Source: Epiperipatus broadwayi
Taxonomy: Eukaryota; Onychophora; Udeonychophora; Euonychophora; Peripatidae
Assembly (NCBI GenBank): GCA_028023455.1
Contig: JAQFVV010000142.1
Coordinates: forward strand, 3,214,391-3,278,390
Direction of reading: 5' to 3'
Length of the DNA stretch: 64,000 bases
In this document: piece after piece, positions 1 to 12,540 of the stretch
Layout of the letters: each line of letters begins with the position of its first letter
Numbering within the stretch: position 1 is the first letter of the stretch
Program-made: the position numbers and the translations under genes
The notes under the pieces: model-generated
What the model saw: only the letters and a program-made list of their open reading frames with translations
Database searches by the model: none
What the model was told of the DNA's origin: nothing

Positions 1-546
1 AAATATTGATACAGTGTTGTCACAAAGATAAAAGAAGTTTATATAGATTTGTATCCAAGTCATTTGCATAATTGCATACGAGGTCAGCCATGCCTCATTT
101 TAACCAGCATAATTTAATTTTGAAAGCATTTTGGTTTATTGTATGTCTTTTAAGGAGATGGATTTTTGAACTCTGACATAATTGATGAATGTCCATCATT
201 AATACTTATGCAGTTTATAATTAATAGAAGTATTACCATGGTGTGTATAAGACGATTCTTGCATATATGCAAATCTAAATGTGTTTTTTAAACTATTGGG
301 CCAGCCAAAATATAAATTTATAAAAAAATTGGGAAAAGTTGACATTTTATATATATTGCAATATATAAAAACATAGGCTAAGAAATATATAATTTAATGT
401 TTTGACAAGCATAAAGCAAGTGATTCTGAAATATGAAGAAAAAAAGGCAGAAAAGAATTACTGTGATAAGTTTTATAAGTAAATTCTGCATAAAGTTTAT
501 ATCTTTGATAGATAGTAAATATCAATATTAAATAAAATAATATGTA
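1..546. other. AT-rich DNA, no feature seen
   Basis: No open frame, splice-flanked exon or repeat boundary could be supported. Composition is strongly A/T with homopolymer runs, as in most of the window. Confidence 0.5.
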
Positions 547-992
547 AAAAAAAGTTTTTTAAAAATATTTTTATGTAAACAATATTAGCCTACTAAAAAG
601 TGATAAACAACAAAGTAATCCTACTAAAAATATATAAAAAAATTGAATTTCAGTTATTTTGCCATTCTCAGAAAATATCAAAAATCTTAAGTCTATATAA
701 AACAATTGAAAATTGCAGAAATATTGTCATTTCAAAAAAGACATTTGAAGCTCAAATAAATCATAAAAATCAAAAATGCCTCAAATGCTTTTATGAAATA
801 ACATTCCTGCAATTTCCAATTGTTTTATAACAAGTCTAGATTTTTAAGATCTCTGATATTTTCTAAGAATGGCAAATTAACTGAGATTCCGTTTTTTTCT
901 CTTTTTTAGTCAGATTACTTTGTTATTTTTCTACTTTTTAGTTAACTAACATTGTTTACATAAAAGCATTATTTAAAAAAACTATTTTTTAT
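547..992. repeat. Long imperfect inverted repeat, ~190-bp arms
   Basis: The left arm (about 547-735) is matched by the reverse complement of about 801-992. Shared blocks include ATGTAAACAAT, CTAAAAAGT, ACAAAGTAATC, CAGTTATTTTGCCATTCT and AAAACAATTG. The arms differ by scattered substitutions and small indels, so the structure is old. A short open frame across the left arm (600-830) is a by-product. It could be a foldback element or a MITE, but no clear target duplication was found. Confidence 0.65.
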
Positions 993-1953
993 GTAGAATT
1001 TTATTTATTATTTTTTAGTTATAAGCTTTAAAAAGTCTGACAAAATTTATGGTTTAATAATAAGATGTGAAAAATACTGGTTAAGACAACAACGTAGACA
1101 TGATGGGGAACTTTTATCTTATTAAACTTTTTTATTAAAAACAAAAAATTATTAAAACTAAAAAAAAAAAAAACCATTTAATTACTTTGACATACTACTA
1201 TTTTATTCTCTAAAATTAAATTATAATTATAAAACTTATATATTATCAGCAAACTGTAACTGACAAACTGTTTTCAGGCTAATTATTATTGAGCCATGTG
1301 ACAACAACATAGACATGATGTGGAAACTCCTGAACAAAAAAACTTTTATTTATTAAATCTTTTATTTTATCAAACTGTTGTCATAAAAACAAAAATCTCA
1401 GCAGAGCAAAATTCAAAAATGTGGACATACAGACAAAAACATAGACAGAAAATGTGTACATACAGATAGAAACATACAAAGATATGGCATGTTATTATAA
1501 AAGCATATAAAATAATCATTTTTATTATATATATTTGTAAAATTATAATTGCTAACATTAAAAAGATAACCTTTTTTTTTTTTTGTTGTGTGTTTTTGCC
1601 TTTTGGATCTGATAAATGTTATTGAATAAAAGATAAAAAAAAAAACAAGTTAAATATCCTTATTCAATTTAGTAAAAAGAATGCAACTAATCTATGAGCC
1701 ATGGCACAACAAATTTGAGTCAACAATGAAGTTAGACATTACTGTGTTAAATATAAATAAACACAAGATTTTCTTGTGATTTTTTATTTTAAGATAATTA
1801 TTTAACATTTTTCAAAATCAGTTTTACTGGTCACAGTTTATTTGAAATTTTGCAAGTAATTTTTAAAATAATGCAATAAGTGATATAGTATTATTACGGA
1901 AGGAGGGGAGTATTTTTGTTTTAGTATTGAAACATTTCACTATGCTGGGACTA
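993..1953. other. AT-rich DNA with a local short duplication
   Basis: No gene seen. The block GACAACAACRTAGACATGATG occurs near 1084 and again near 1300, so part of this stretch is a diverged local duplication. Poly-A and poly-T tracts are common. Confidence 0.4.
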
Positions 1954-2237
1954 AACCACTAAACATCACATGATCACTGTTTTTTATCCTTGCTCATAAC
2001 TGTTATTAAAACATGAAAAACTCTCCATACAGTAGTGCCACTCAATGCATTACATCCTAAGATCTAGATGCAGTACTCTCAAATCCAAGGCTCCTCACTG
2101 ATGAAAGCCACAAGATAGAAACTAATCTGGAGATTTTGGATAAGTAGGCACTGGATATGGATTTTATGCACAAGCCTTCTGGCATCCATTGATTACTCTG
2201 GCTTGCACGGAGTGGCACTACTCTATGGAGAGTTATT
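1954..2237 (+). mobile_element. Hammerhead retrozyme-like element, short copy A
   Basis: A 284-bp insertion flanked by the direct repeat CTGGGACTA (1945-1953 and 2238-2246). The left third (to about 2045) is an inverted fragment of the family's tail, ending CTCCATACAGTAGTGCCA. The rest is a direct fragment with the ribozyme and the opposite tail. This inverted-plus-direct layout makes the ends look like 23-bp terminal inverted repeats. Other copies lie at 48403-48655 and 54501-55864. It has no coding capacity. The layout inside one target duplication resembles Penelope-like insertions. Confidence 0.75.
2083..2141 (+). ncRNA. Hammerhead ribozyme, decayed copy
   Basis: The core CTGATGA and the GAAA box are intact and the cleavage triplet is ATC. 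The outer stem I strands ATCCAA and TTGGAT are present. Stem II is damaged (AGC against GAT) and the inner stem I has one mismatch, so activity is probably reduced or lost. Predicted cleavage is after C2127. Confidence 0.75.
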
Positions 2238-2246
2238 CTGGGACTA

Positions 2247-5200
2247 GTAGTATGAAACTTAAACAAAGGTATTCAACAAAAAGGTAAGATAGGAGGAAAT
2301 AATAATTATTGACTGGTAGCATTAAAAGATTTGGCCCTTTATATTCATCAGTTCTCATGATCTAAATTAAATAATTAAAAGTTTCAAGATAATAAAAAAC
2401 TACATAATAAATAATAATAAACTTTTAAATCTAATCTTAATCAATAAAGTGAGTTTTAAGTGCAATTGTTAAACTATTTAAATCATTAAAAAAAAAATAA
2501 TTTTGAATATCTTAAGTATAATCAAGATTTAAGTATCTTCAATCTTGATTTATATTATGAATATATGTCCATATCAGTGGTGAAATATGACTTTTTTATG
2601 AATGGAAGCACACTATATAATGTTTTTATTTTACTTGTCACAATAATTTTTATGTAATAATTAATATTGAAACAGTATATTTATTTCATTATATACATTT
2701 GACTTATTATTCCTACACCTCTATCTGTGCCAGGTTTAAACTCTTAAAGAGTACTCATCTAAAGATGCTAACATGGTTATATATGTGATACCATACACAT
2801 ATATGTGAATATAATGTCTGTAATATAATTGGTATAGCTATATTGCAGCAGATATTTATTTCAAAGTCATATATGTTTTAATTTATCATTTATTTAAATT
2901 TAAAAGTCAATTTATATTTTATATACTTAAAATCACATGTATAATGTGTAATCCATGTACCACTGTGATACATATATAGCTTCATGTTGTTCGATCATTT
3001 CATAAAAATTATAAGTTTGACTTAAAATAAGTTGTAAACAAGAATCACCTACATGCACATACCTGTTTTAGTATAGCATGAGGAAGAAGTCCAAATTTTG
3101 GTTTTGACTATAATATTTTCTTAAAATTACATTTTTTTTTTGTAATCAAGATTTAGTCAACTGGAAGTATTGCTAAATCTTGGGGAGATAGAAATAATCA
3201 AACTTAGCCAAAAACATCCTATTAAAAGAGTAAAACAAATGATTGAAGTTATTTTAGTAATTAAAAACATCAAAGTTTGGAGATGCTAATAGACTTACTC
3301 GAATATAATTTGTTTATTAAAATTATGAATTGATCTTAACCAAGTATAAATAGACTGGAATTTATATTATAAAAAATACATTATATAATTTAAAGAAGTG
3401 TTGCTACTATACTCCACACCAGTTTTAATTTTAATATGTCAGAGTAGGAAATGGTGATCTCTAGTCTCATCCTATATGTGAAATGGTGTATCATCACTGT
3501 CATGGAGATGGGAGACATTCCTACCAATGACCTGCTGCAAGCTCAACCAAAACCATGCTGCCTATCTGGAGATTAATATTTGCTACCACCCACCATCCAG
3601 AAGTGCTGATGGACAAACTGCTAAGAAGTCATTAACAACACCTCAAAACACCACAGAGAGCTCTAAATGTACTTTAAACCTTAGTCTTTAAAGCTATAGC
3701 TTGTAATTTAAAATTAATGTTCAAAATTTAACTCTTTAATTTCTTGTCTAAAGTAAATATGAAACCTATTATAAATCTTACCTAAGATTACACTTGTAAA
3801 CTTTAAATTTACTTATTCTAAAATAGAATAATTATAAGCCATTTGTTTATTTAAAATATATTTTCTATTCTCTACAGCAGTTTGCCTATATTTTTATCTA
3901 TTTTATTTCTCAAACTTTTATTTTATTATATTTAATTTTATAATTCTTTAATGAAGATATTATAATTTATATCTTCAACTTAATAAATCTAGATAAGGTG
4001 TATTTAGCTTATTTTGCCCACTGTTTTGAAATCCTATTGTATTAAGAATAATAACTGGCCACTCTGCACTCATTATTATGATATTTTTGATTTAGTTTTA
4101 TATTGATTAAATATTGATTATGATTTGCACAATTAGAATTATAAATTGAGTTTAAAAGATTCATCTTATCAAAATAATAGACTAGCCATAGTGATACATA
4201 TAAAGGTATATTTCATAATGTATTATTAATTTGACTCTGCTAAATATACTTTTCCTCCCTACTGAAATCTGACTCTAGATGCAGCTTAAGTATCTATTAG
4301 ACTATATTAAGCCTAACACTATTATACTTATATAATGTAATATAGTCACTTACATAATCTGGCCTTACAGCATACAAAATAATAATAAGGCAATGGCCTG
4401 CATTCCACTTTGACACCTTCATTGGTAGAGATCACTAAGTCACAAAGTCCATCTAGAAGTACAGCATGTTTTTATTTTACTTGCTGTAGCAATTTTTATG
4501 TAATAGCTAATATATACATATTACATACATCTAGAAAATCTGGAACTCTATTATCTGTTAATCAGGCTATGACTAGTTTAAATATAGATAATATATAATC
4601 AACCAATAATTCATTGGTCAAATTCATTCTTTACCCTATATAAAAACAATTCAACTGCTGGTAAAAAAAATTAAAAGTTGACAGAAATTCCATACATAAA
4701 ATAATGAGTTTAAATTGTTCATTTTTCTTTTTTTATGTTAATCAAACCATGATTAGTTTAAATATAGATAATGCATTATCAATATATTTTTATCTACAAA
4801 TGCTTTTAACAGTCTCAAGTTTTATCTGTAAATTAGATTTCATCATTGTTTGAACATCCTATAATCAACCAATAATGCATTGGTCAAACTCATTTTTTGT
4901 ATATAAAAACAATTCAATTGTTGGTAAAAAAATTGAAAGTGAATTTTTTAAATTGAATTTTAATTAAAGCTTTTGAAAGTTTTAGTGAATTTTTTTATGG
5001 AAGCATTCATTCTGTTCAATACATGGATGCTTCATCCCTGGTCCATATATGCATTATGTATGGATATATGTATCCCTTAGTTAAAATTTACTGTAGTTAA
5101 AGCAATTCAGATTAGATAAATATTAGATTATTAATAAGATATTGTTAAATATAAGTATATTTATAATTAAAAATATAAAATTAGAGTGAAAAAGTACTCT

Positions 5201-5819
5201 AGCATGCAAAGTATTGTAATAGTCAAATTTGTACATTCGCACAACAAAATCCAGAGCTTTAGTAAATCATCCCAAGGCTGATCGAAATGAGGTTGTTGAG
5301 ACCCCATGTCCAATCTCACCTCAATTCCTTTACCAATGCTCAAAGATTTACTATCTTACGGATAACATATATGAGGTCACAACAGTATTTTCTTTAATCG
5401 CATGCCTGCAGTAAACATGAGACTATAGGCAATGGACATGTTTAACAGTATAGCCATATACATATATAGGTGTAGCATAAGCATAATTATTAAATATGGA
5501 TTGTGATTCTTAATAACTAATTTAATCAATAATGAGCAGAATTGAGACACTAAGCAAAAGTTAATATTTAAATTAATTTAATGAAAGCTAAAATTTAAAT
5601 AATAAAATTACTAAACAAAATAATAATTACAATGGAATTTTATGGATTGTCTCACTCACAGGTGATGATTTTAAAAATTACAATATAGTAATATTTGGAA
5701 TTTTAATTCACTTGCAGGTGATGATTTTATGGATTACAAGAAGTTATGGTTTATATATGTAGAGCATTTCAAATCACTCACAGGTAATCTTAGTTTTCTG
5801 ATTACAAATTATTTAATTT
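2247..5819. other. Gene-free AT-rich stretch with local repeats
   Basis: No supported gene. A block around GTTTTTATTTTACTTG plus TTTTTATGTAATA occurs near 2620 and 4470. A longer unit with TAGTTTAAATATAGATAAT, CATTGGTCAAA and TATAAAAACAATTCAA occurs near 4570-4680 and 4750-4930. CACAGGTGATGATTTT-type blocks recur at 5655-5795. A more GC-rich island at about 3430-3665 looks like an unclassified repeat; it has no long frame and no recognised protein. Confidence 0.4.
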
Positions 5820-5824
5820 ACTTT

Positions 5825-5876
5825 GATATATATATATATATATATAAGTATATATAAATATATATAAATACTTGCA

Positions 5877-5910
<34 letters not shown>

Positions 5911-5917
5911 TGCAAGT
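5825..5917. repeat. (AT)n microsatellite inside a palindrome
   Basis: Two AT dinucleotide tracts. The second is bounded by ACTTGCAAGAT and its reverse complement ATCTTGCAAGT (5870-5917), so the block can fold into a cruciform-like hairpin. Confidence 0.8.
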
Positions 5918-8900
5918 GATGAAGGTTTGCAATATTTTAAGTTATATTTTCATGATACTTATTACTACATTAAACTTTAGTTTAATTTGCTCATGATAAT
6001 CTATGCCTAGTTTCTGCTATATTTATGGATTTATATTTGCTTTAGGACTAGCAGAAGTGATTATTATCATTTATAAAAAATATTTTATTAAACACATATT
6101 ATTTAACATATTCTCTATATAGCTTATATACCTATAAAATCAGATTCTGTTTCAGATCAATGCTGAAATGTATAATTATATGGTGGGATGAACTGATGAG
6201 TGGCAGTCAGATTTCAGATACCACAGCATATAGAAAATATACAATCTGAATCCATGCATCTCAAATGTGCGCTTTATCACAGGGTTCGTACTTAGTACCG
6301 GTTCCCTTAATACCATACCCATTGCTGTGAAAAAGAGACCTTTTAGTCCAGGTGATTGAACAACTAGTTTAATTTTCTGGATCCTCATGCTCCAGATCTA
6401 AATATGCAGAATGGGTTTGCCCTTAACCTATGCCCATCTGAAAAAGATAGTTGTCTGAACTAAGAGTAATAGGGTGGCCCTTAAAATCTATGCCCATAGG
6501 AATGATATACAGCAACAAGTATGTATGCCTAAGTGTTTCCTAAGGACACATTCACCCCACTGACTACATCATTATATAATACAATAGGAATCTAAACAAT
6601 AATTTTCTTTTATGAAACTATTGTAGATCAGTTCATAATATAGCATCTATAACTATGCTATTACGGAAAGCTTATGAATCTAATTTGCTAAGCTATCTAT
6701 ATAGGCATTTATAATTCTAGGGAGGATTATAGCATATTTTGGATAATTATAATACTAAGTTCTAGCTTTATGCTGTATTTCATCACTTCAACTAAATATT
6801 AATTAAATATTTCATTTAAAGCAAATCTATCTTAAAGCATTTATAAGCTTTTAATTATATCTCTTAAATAAGGCTTATTTTATCCATTTCAGAAGGGAGT
6901 TTTGTTTGTGTGTTAATATGCAAAATTACATATGTGTGAAAATATCTAATTGCTTCTCACTAATCATTTAACTAAGAGTAAAAACTCCATTCTGAACAAT
7001 GTAGATAAACAAATACATAACTGAAAATAAAATAAAATTGGCATAGATTTAACTAAAAGAAACATAAATTTAATATAAGATTTCATGTAAGTGAAATCTG
7101 AAATTTGGCTTTATTTGCTTAATTTAAAAAGAGAATTGAAACACAATTAGCTTAAATTAGATTGATTCAGTTTGATATAACTTTAGTTCATTTATGAATA
7201 TTATTAACAAAAGCAAATATTATTATTAGGCTAAATATGTAAATTATGTTGGAAACATAATTATCATTTAAAATAAATCATTTAGAATCGCTCAGTTAGA
7301 ATCAATTAATTAAAGCAAGTTAAAACTAAATCATTTTTAATAGATCAGAATAAAATAAGTTAAAATTAAATCAATCAGGCAAGATTTATGATTTAAATGA
7401 AAGAAAATAAAAGTTACAGTTAACTTGGAAGTTTAGAATACATTAAATTATCGGCCATAAATAATAAATTTAGCAAGCTTTTAGGAATAATGAAGGTTAG
7501 TTTAAAAGTTAACTTTAGATGGATGGAGATTTGTTACTGCTATCTTTTCCTTGCTGTGGCAAGTTGGCTTCATCTTGAGGGTTTCTTTAAGTGGCATCGG
7601 CTTCTAGTTCACCTCTCTCCACATCCTGTAGACTATCATGGAGTCCAGAAAGCAAGGGAATTGCCTTCTACCTCATCATCATTTTTACAAAATACTTAAA
7701 AGTTGAAAAGCTATAACATGTCCAAATGAATTGACTGAGTGTTCAAATATTTCAAAGATGGCTGCACTGAGCTTATATACTAGCATACCCTCCTCTCCCC
7801 TGTCTTAGTAGTTTCAGATCTGTTTTTCTAATTACCTTGCTGTATTCTTGGAAATTTGGGATACCTGCTGTTATTGATTTTTTTTTTTTACAGATGAATT
7901 TTCCAAGCTTGACCAGGTTAATTTATTCATACTTGGTTTTAAAATCTATTTTTACTCTTAAAATTTTAAATAGGTCAGAATACAGTGAGAAGGATTAATT
8001 TTATGAAATCATCTTTTTCTAGAAAAACAAATCTAAAGTTGGAAAAACATTTCATTATATATGTAACACAATTATATAATTTAACGATATATGCAGAAAT
8101 ATTATAATTTCAAATATTAATTTTAGAATAAATATTCTAAATAAAGAAATTCTCTAATGTTTTGATTCTATTAACATTATTCTTCCCTGCATATATGTAG
8201 TTTCTTGTGACACATATATAGCATTTTTTCATTTATTTCTACTAGAAATTTATACGTATTTACTGATTTTTACATAATACATACATTTTCTACACTGTAT
8301 GCTAAAATATTCACACACATAGACAACTAGTATAAATAGATTTAAAATTAGCATAATATATGAGGATTTAGTATAGGTATACATAAAAATACTTCTATAG
8401 TATATAGTAGGTGAAACAGAAGGATAGACAGATCTGACTGTTTCAGTATTATTAGAGTTAGATAAGGTAAATATGAACAAACCATATTGGATTTAATAAA
8501 ATTGAAATATATATTATATTGATATGTGTTTTTCTTAGAACACCTGCATGATTATTGAATATTATTGTTACAAAATAATTGTGATTAAACCAAGAAATCA
8601 GAATACCCAAAGCTCCTTTAGAAGGGAATTAGTTATATTTCAGTTATCTTAGTACTTGGAGTACAATTAACATAGTTCTACATACTTGCAATCTACTTAT
8701 CATGATGATAGGGTTACTTTATAAATTTATGAAAGTGAAGATTTATGGATATTGCATTGATGCATGTATATTTAAAAAGTAAATAGTTTAAAATTGAAAA
8801 TCTGTCTGTTTAATGTTGTTAGAAATGAAAAAATAATGAAATAGAATTAAAAGATTACAAAGTACATTAGGAAGTTTATTTACAGAATAATAAGGGATTA

Positions 8901-10149
8901 TCTACAAAATGATAAATACGATGCAATAATAAAGTCCTTTATCTTTCTACTTCACATCAAATCATATTAAAGCTTTCCTATGCTTTTGAGTTAATTGTTT
9001 TACTGTTAGATTGCTTCAGCTTCAATATATTGGTCATTCACATCAGTCTTACAATCATTATATATATATAATAAACACTTCCATACTTCCCCTTTCTTTT
9101 CAAATTCACGTAAATAAAGATATAATAAAAGACAAACGACCCCCCCCAGATGCATTTCGTGCTGAACCAACACTCATCAGTTGGCCCAAGTCACTATCTC
9201 TCATATGTATCTTTATTATATGAAGAGTAATCATTATTGTATTTATCTGAAATGGATGGCATCAAAGTTGTGAGTGGAAGAAGTTTGACAATGGAAAATG
9301 AAATGTAACAATCTTATAATCATATATATATACCAGTATGTGTATCACTAGCTTGAAAATATTTAAAGCATTAATGGTAGATCATGAGATATCTAGTGTT
9401 TCTATAAATCGCCATCTGATTAATTACATAATTGACACATAAAGTTTAAGACTACTACGTATTATTTTAACATGTTAATCCAGTCACATTTTGAAGTTTT
9501 AATTACAAAATTGCTGTCTCAAAAGCTTGTTTAGTTCTCATAAACTTTGATTTACTTGAGACATAACTTGTAGCGAAATTAAGCTACAATTTTGCTTTTT
9601 GGATTGCTTCTCAAATATTAACACTTTAAAAAGAAGAATAAAAACTCATTAACTTGGGGGAAAAAGATTTAAATGGTATTATTATAAAATATAGAATAAA
9701 TCTTTTTTTAATTTAAAATAAACAAAATCTTTGAAGGTTTATGAAAATAAAATTTTAATTGGTAATCAGAGTACATCTTTTATATATATTAATGTTTGTT
9801 TAAAAGCTTAAATAATAAAATATAGAATTATGAGTTATCTAATAAAACATCTGTATTTGCATTTGATTTTATTATTAACGTATATATTATTCAAGGGCAA
9901 ATTCTTTGCTAAATTTTGACATTTAATGTTTGTAAAATTTATGAAAATTTATAGTTATTGATAAGTTCTTACATATTTTTTAATTATATATAATGATTGA
10001 TAGTGGTAATTAGAAATAAAATACAAGGCTGATAGCCTGGTGCAAGGGACATGTTATCTTAAAAATTTAAAGAAATTTTTAAAGTATTTTTTTTTAAATA
10101 TTGCTTGCAATTCTTTTTGAAGTATTTACTATTCATAGAACTGTATTGA
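5918..10149. other. Gene-free stretch with two unclassified islands
   Basis: No supported gene. Two islands of higher GC, about 6170-6560 and 7490-7830, stand out from the background and are probably decayed mobile DNA. Their open frames of about 70 codons resemble no family I know. A C8 run lies near 9140. Confidence 0.35.
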
Positions 10150-10300
10150 GTAACAAAATGTATCAGAATTCAGTACAAAAAATATAATAATAATCAAGTG
10201 ATTTATTGCTCAAGAATTCAAAGTTATTTATACACCAGAAGTAATATGTGGCCAAGATCCATGAATTTTGAGCTTCCAAAGTTTATCATTTTATCTTTTG
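10150..10300 (+). repeat. Decayed dispersed repeat, copy 1
   Basis: Shares AATCAAGTGATTTATTGCTC with a copy at 12415-12540 (AATCAAATGGTTTATTGCTG) and GATCCATGAATTTTGAGCTT with one at 15890-16030. Family not identified; non-coding. Confidence 0.4.
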
Positions 10301-12414
10301 AGTAAATGCTGAAGGGCATTGAAGTACAATATTTCTCATTTAATTACTCTTTTATTTTAATGATATGATGTTCATTAAGAAATATATTTACGTGAAAGTA
10401 TTTATGTAAATTCATAATACATATATTTAAAAATAAAATTTAAATTACATCAATGTTACATTGACAAATTATCATTATGGGCCTTATGAAAACATATATA
10501 AATTTGTTTTGTCACCAAAATGTCATATTTATTCTTTTTATATAAATAAATATTAAGTAAAATGATTGGACAAAAAATATAAAGAAAATGATGCTTTTAA
10601 ATATTTAGATAGTCAGATAATAGTTGTAGTGATAGAAAAACAAAAATCAGTGAAATTGCATTAGCTAAATAGTCTAAGGGTAGAAGGTTGTTTTGTGGAT
10701 CTTTGAAAATTAAATTAATGAAGTTGTTTATTTAATATTTTGTATGGCCTATAGTTTTAATAGGATAATTAAATAAAGAAAAGAGAAAAAATATATAGAA
10801 AACAATGAAAAAGATAAATTGGAAAAATGAGAAATCTAGAAGTATTGAGCAGATAATTGAAAATGGATTTATTTGTGAAAATTGTAAAGAGAAAAAGAAA
10901 CTTAGAAGTAGAGGGATTATGAAAAATTTGTAGGAAGTTATTATAAAAATTAGGAGAAAAAGATAAAAGAAAATAAAGAAGATTATTGATTTTAAAATAA
11001 GAAATAATTATAGATATGTAATAAGTAGAGGAAGAGAATATAATATATGGGATATGCCTTTTGTCAAATAACTAATGATAATGAAATAAAGACACTACCT
11101 AATTTAAAATAAGTGTACTTTGCTTTCATGACTCATCCGCCTTCAATAATTAATAACTAATCTACATTTATTACTTGCTTTAATTATGATGACATAATGT
11201 ACCTGATCAAATGAATCATTTTTAAATAGCTTAGTCTACTTTATACATAAGGAGTCCCTTTATACACAATGTTTATATTTTGATTAGTCTATTAATAATT
11301 TTAGGTAGCATTCCATACCTTGCATATAACATGCATAAGCATATAAAATGGGAAGCTAAAATAGACTTCCGATTTTTAGATACTTTTATGAGATCAATTC
11401 AATAACAGTAATCAGTGATACAACTAGACTTTTTGGTCCTCTATCAAAATCTCAAAAAGGGACTCTTTTTTTTTATATTTATAATGTATATCTTAATATT
11501 TTTATTGTCATTCTTTAATTTAATGATCTACAATCAAAAAATACTTAAGACTCAGGGACCCACATGTATTACCATGATTTGCTTTATAATAGCTATAGCA
11601 TTAAATGTAATATTTCTATTATTTTCAATATGCAGGGTATGTCAGTGGGTAATCAGATATTGTAATTTTTTGTTAAGAGATAAGCTTATTGGCAGTTAAA
11701 TTCTTATATATTTTTAATGGTAGTACCTCCAGCAATATAATAAAAGTAATTAGTTTTATATACAACATTAGCAAAAACAGTGTATAAACACACTGATAAA
11801 CTATGTCAAACAAAAAATTTATAAAATCATATATATTATCTCTACTTTTATCATTAAGTAATATGAAGTAAATTGTTTTAATCTGAATATCACAATATTA
11901 GTTTGACAAACACTCAATGGATCAGCAGAGTATAAGTTTTTATTTTAAATGCATTGTAAATTTATAATTACCATATATATTTATTTATATTGTTCAGGAT
12001 AGTAGTAGAATTTTTATGCAAATAATCAGTTCAATTACCAAACCATAAATGTAGTATTTACAACATATTATTTAATGCTATGCATTCTTATGCATTTGTT
12101 TCCATAGAAAAATATCAACTAAAAAGTCTTGTACATTAAGATTTCTATATATTCATATGTGTCTAGGAGACTTTATAATATTCTATTATGTTTACAATCT
12201 TTTTGAATTTGAGATATGTAAATTTTTTATAACACTATTTATGTCATTTTATAATTCAAATCAATATACTAACTTCTTTTTCTGATAAATTTTTTTATGT
12301 GTGGGCTTTAATTTAACTAGGCACAAATTGTTTGAGATTTTTCACTAATAGTGTAAGGGTTTATCTGTGAAGATTCCTCCAGATTCTTATTAATAATTTA
12401 TTGATTATATATGT

Positions 12415-12540
12415 AGTAGTCCAATAAAAATATAATCAAATGGTTTATTGCTGAGGAATTTATAAGTTTGAACATCTGAAGTAAAAGAACTAGGTTATGG
12501 TTCATGGACCATTTGCTACCCTATCTTTCCAACTATGTAT
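12415..12540 (+). repeat. Decayed dispersed repeat, copy 2
   Basis: Resembles the copy at 10150-10300 through the TTTATTGCT block, a following ATCTGAAGTAA-like block and a diverged ATGGTTCATGGA block. Boundaries are approximate. Confidence 0.35.

Noticed and set aside
2020-2233. Classical MITE with 23-bp terminal inverted repeats
   Set aside because: Comparison with the tandem units shows an inverted partial copy; the target duplications lie outside the inverted ends and vary in length.
6190-6240. Another hammerhead, from a CTGATGA at about 6192
   Set aside because: No correctly placed GAAA box, stem II or cleavage triplet follows.
11415-11699. 94-codon frame with hydrophobic stretches resembling membrane segments
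   Set aside because: Runs of TTT and ATA codons give Phe and Ile by composition alone; no start context, signal or family resemblance.
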